From NCBI GenBank assembly GCA_963744905.1, contig CAVUUV010000006.1:62001-126000 (forward strand): a DNA stretch of 64,000 nt, written 5' to 3'. The stretch's first letter is position 1, and the number at the start of each line of letters is the position of its first letter. The position numbers were made by a program, and so were the translations under genes. Below the pieces are notes generated by a model. The model saw only the letters and a list, made by a program, of their open reading frames with translations, was not told where the DNA came from and made no database searches. Below, in pieces: positions 63,999 through 64,000 of the stretch. The DNA is from DATFFO01 sp963744905 (GTDB taxonomy: Bacteria; Actinomycetota; Acidimicrobiia; Spongiisociales; ZC4RG35).

Positions 63999-64000
63999 TG

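Overview
The window is GC-rich DNA packed with overlapping GTGA/ATGA gene starts. It looks like a chromosomal piece from a free-living actinobacterium, probably Acidimicrobiia-like. Pointers are the Thr/Ser-rich lipoprotein linkers, a deazaflavin-type (Ddn-like) nitroreductase family protein, a SARP-type ATPase regulator, a cyclase-ATPase-TPR protein, MurJ, GlpX and a dnaX-ybaB-recR cluster. The lineage is an inference from gene content. I saw no rRNA, tRNA, CRISPR array, prophage or complete insertion sequence.

Layout. 1-8 kb: a nucleotidyltransferase with a small partner, a very large cyclase/ATPase, an alpha/beta hydrolase, a lipoprotein serpin and a discoidin-type lipoprotein, separated by copies of a 110-bp intergenic repeat. 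8-17 kb: housekeeping genes (asd, lysC, cyclophilin, PHP phosphoesterase, murJ, methylmalonyl-CoA epimerase, thiolase, glpX). 17-27 kb: an aminotransferase/P-loop pair, then a long leftward run dnaX-ybaB-recR-HAD-DUF4129-MoxR-DUF58. 27-35 kb: an ABC exporter, a nucleotidase, a PhnDCE-type importer whose permease is enlarged by two insertions, and dGTPase. 35-46 kb: DinB, nitroreductases, a class-A beta-lactamase-like lipoprotein, a second ABC exporter, a dienoyl-CoA isomerase, a CDF transporter, a divergent YceI/MarR pair with a clear operator, and a GntR-DUF1634-TauE operon. 46-50 kb: the lower homogentisate pathway. 50-54 kb: a SARP regulator and small membrane proteins.

The most unusual part is 54-64 kb, one leftward operon. 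It encodes thiamine-diphosphate dehydrogenase E1 alpha and beta, an amidohydrolase, an RbsC-type permease, a lipoprotein binding protein, an RbsA-type double ATPase, and a second RbsC-type permease fused in frame to a second, related amidohydrolase. It reads as an import-and-hydrolyse system in which the cytosolic hydrolase is tethered to the channel. The ATPase resembles nucleoside-type transporters, so a nucleoside- or N-heterocycle-like substrate is a reasonable guess, but the substrate is unknown.

Three intergenic repeat families are visible: the 110-bp double-hairpin repeat (5 copies), a TGTGAACG palindrome (2 copies) and an inverted pair around the DinB gene. There is also a tandem pair of 164-bp MITE-like elements that supplies the stop codons of both convergent neighbours. 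Six genes are interrupted by exactly one extra base each. That uniform pattern suggests a consensus error as much as biology, and those genes should be read as probably intact.
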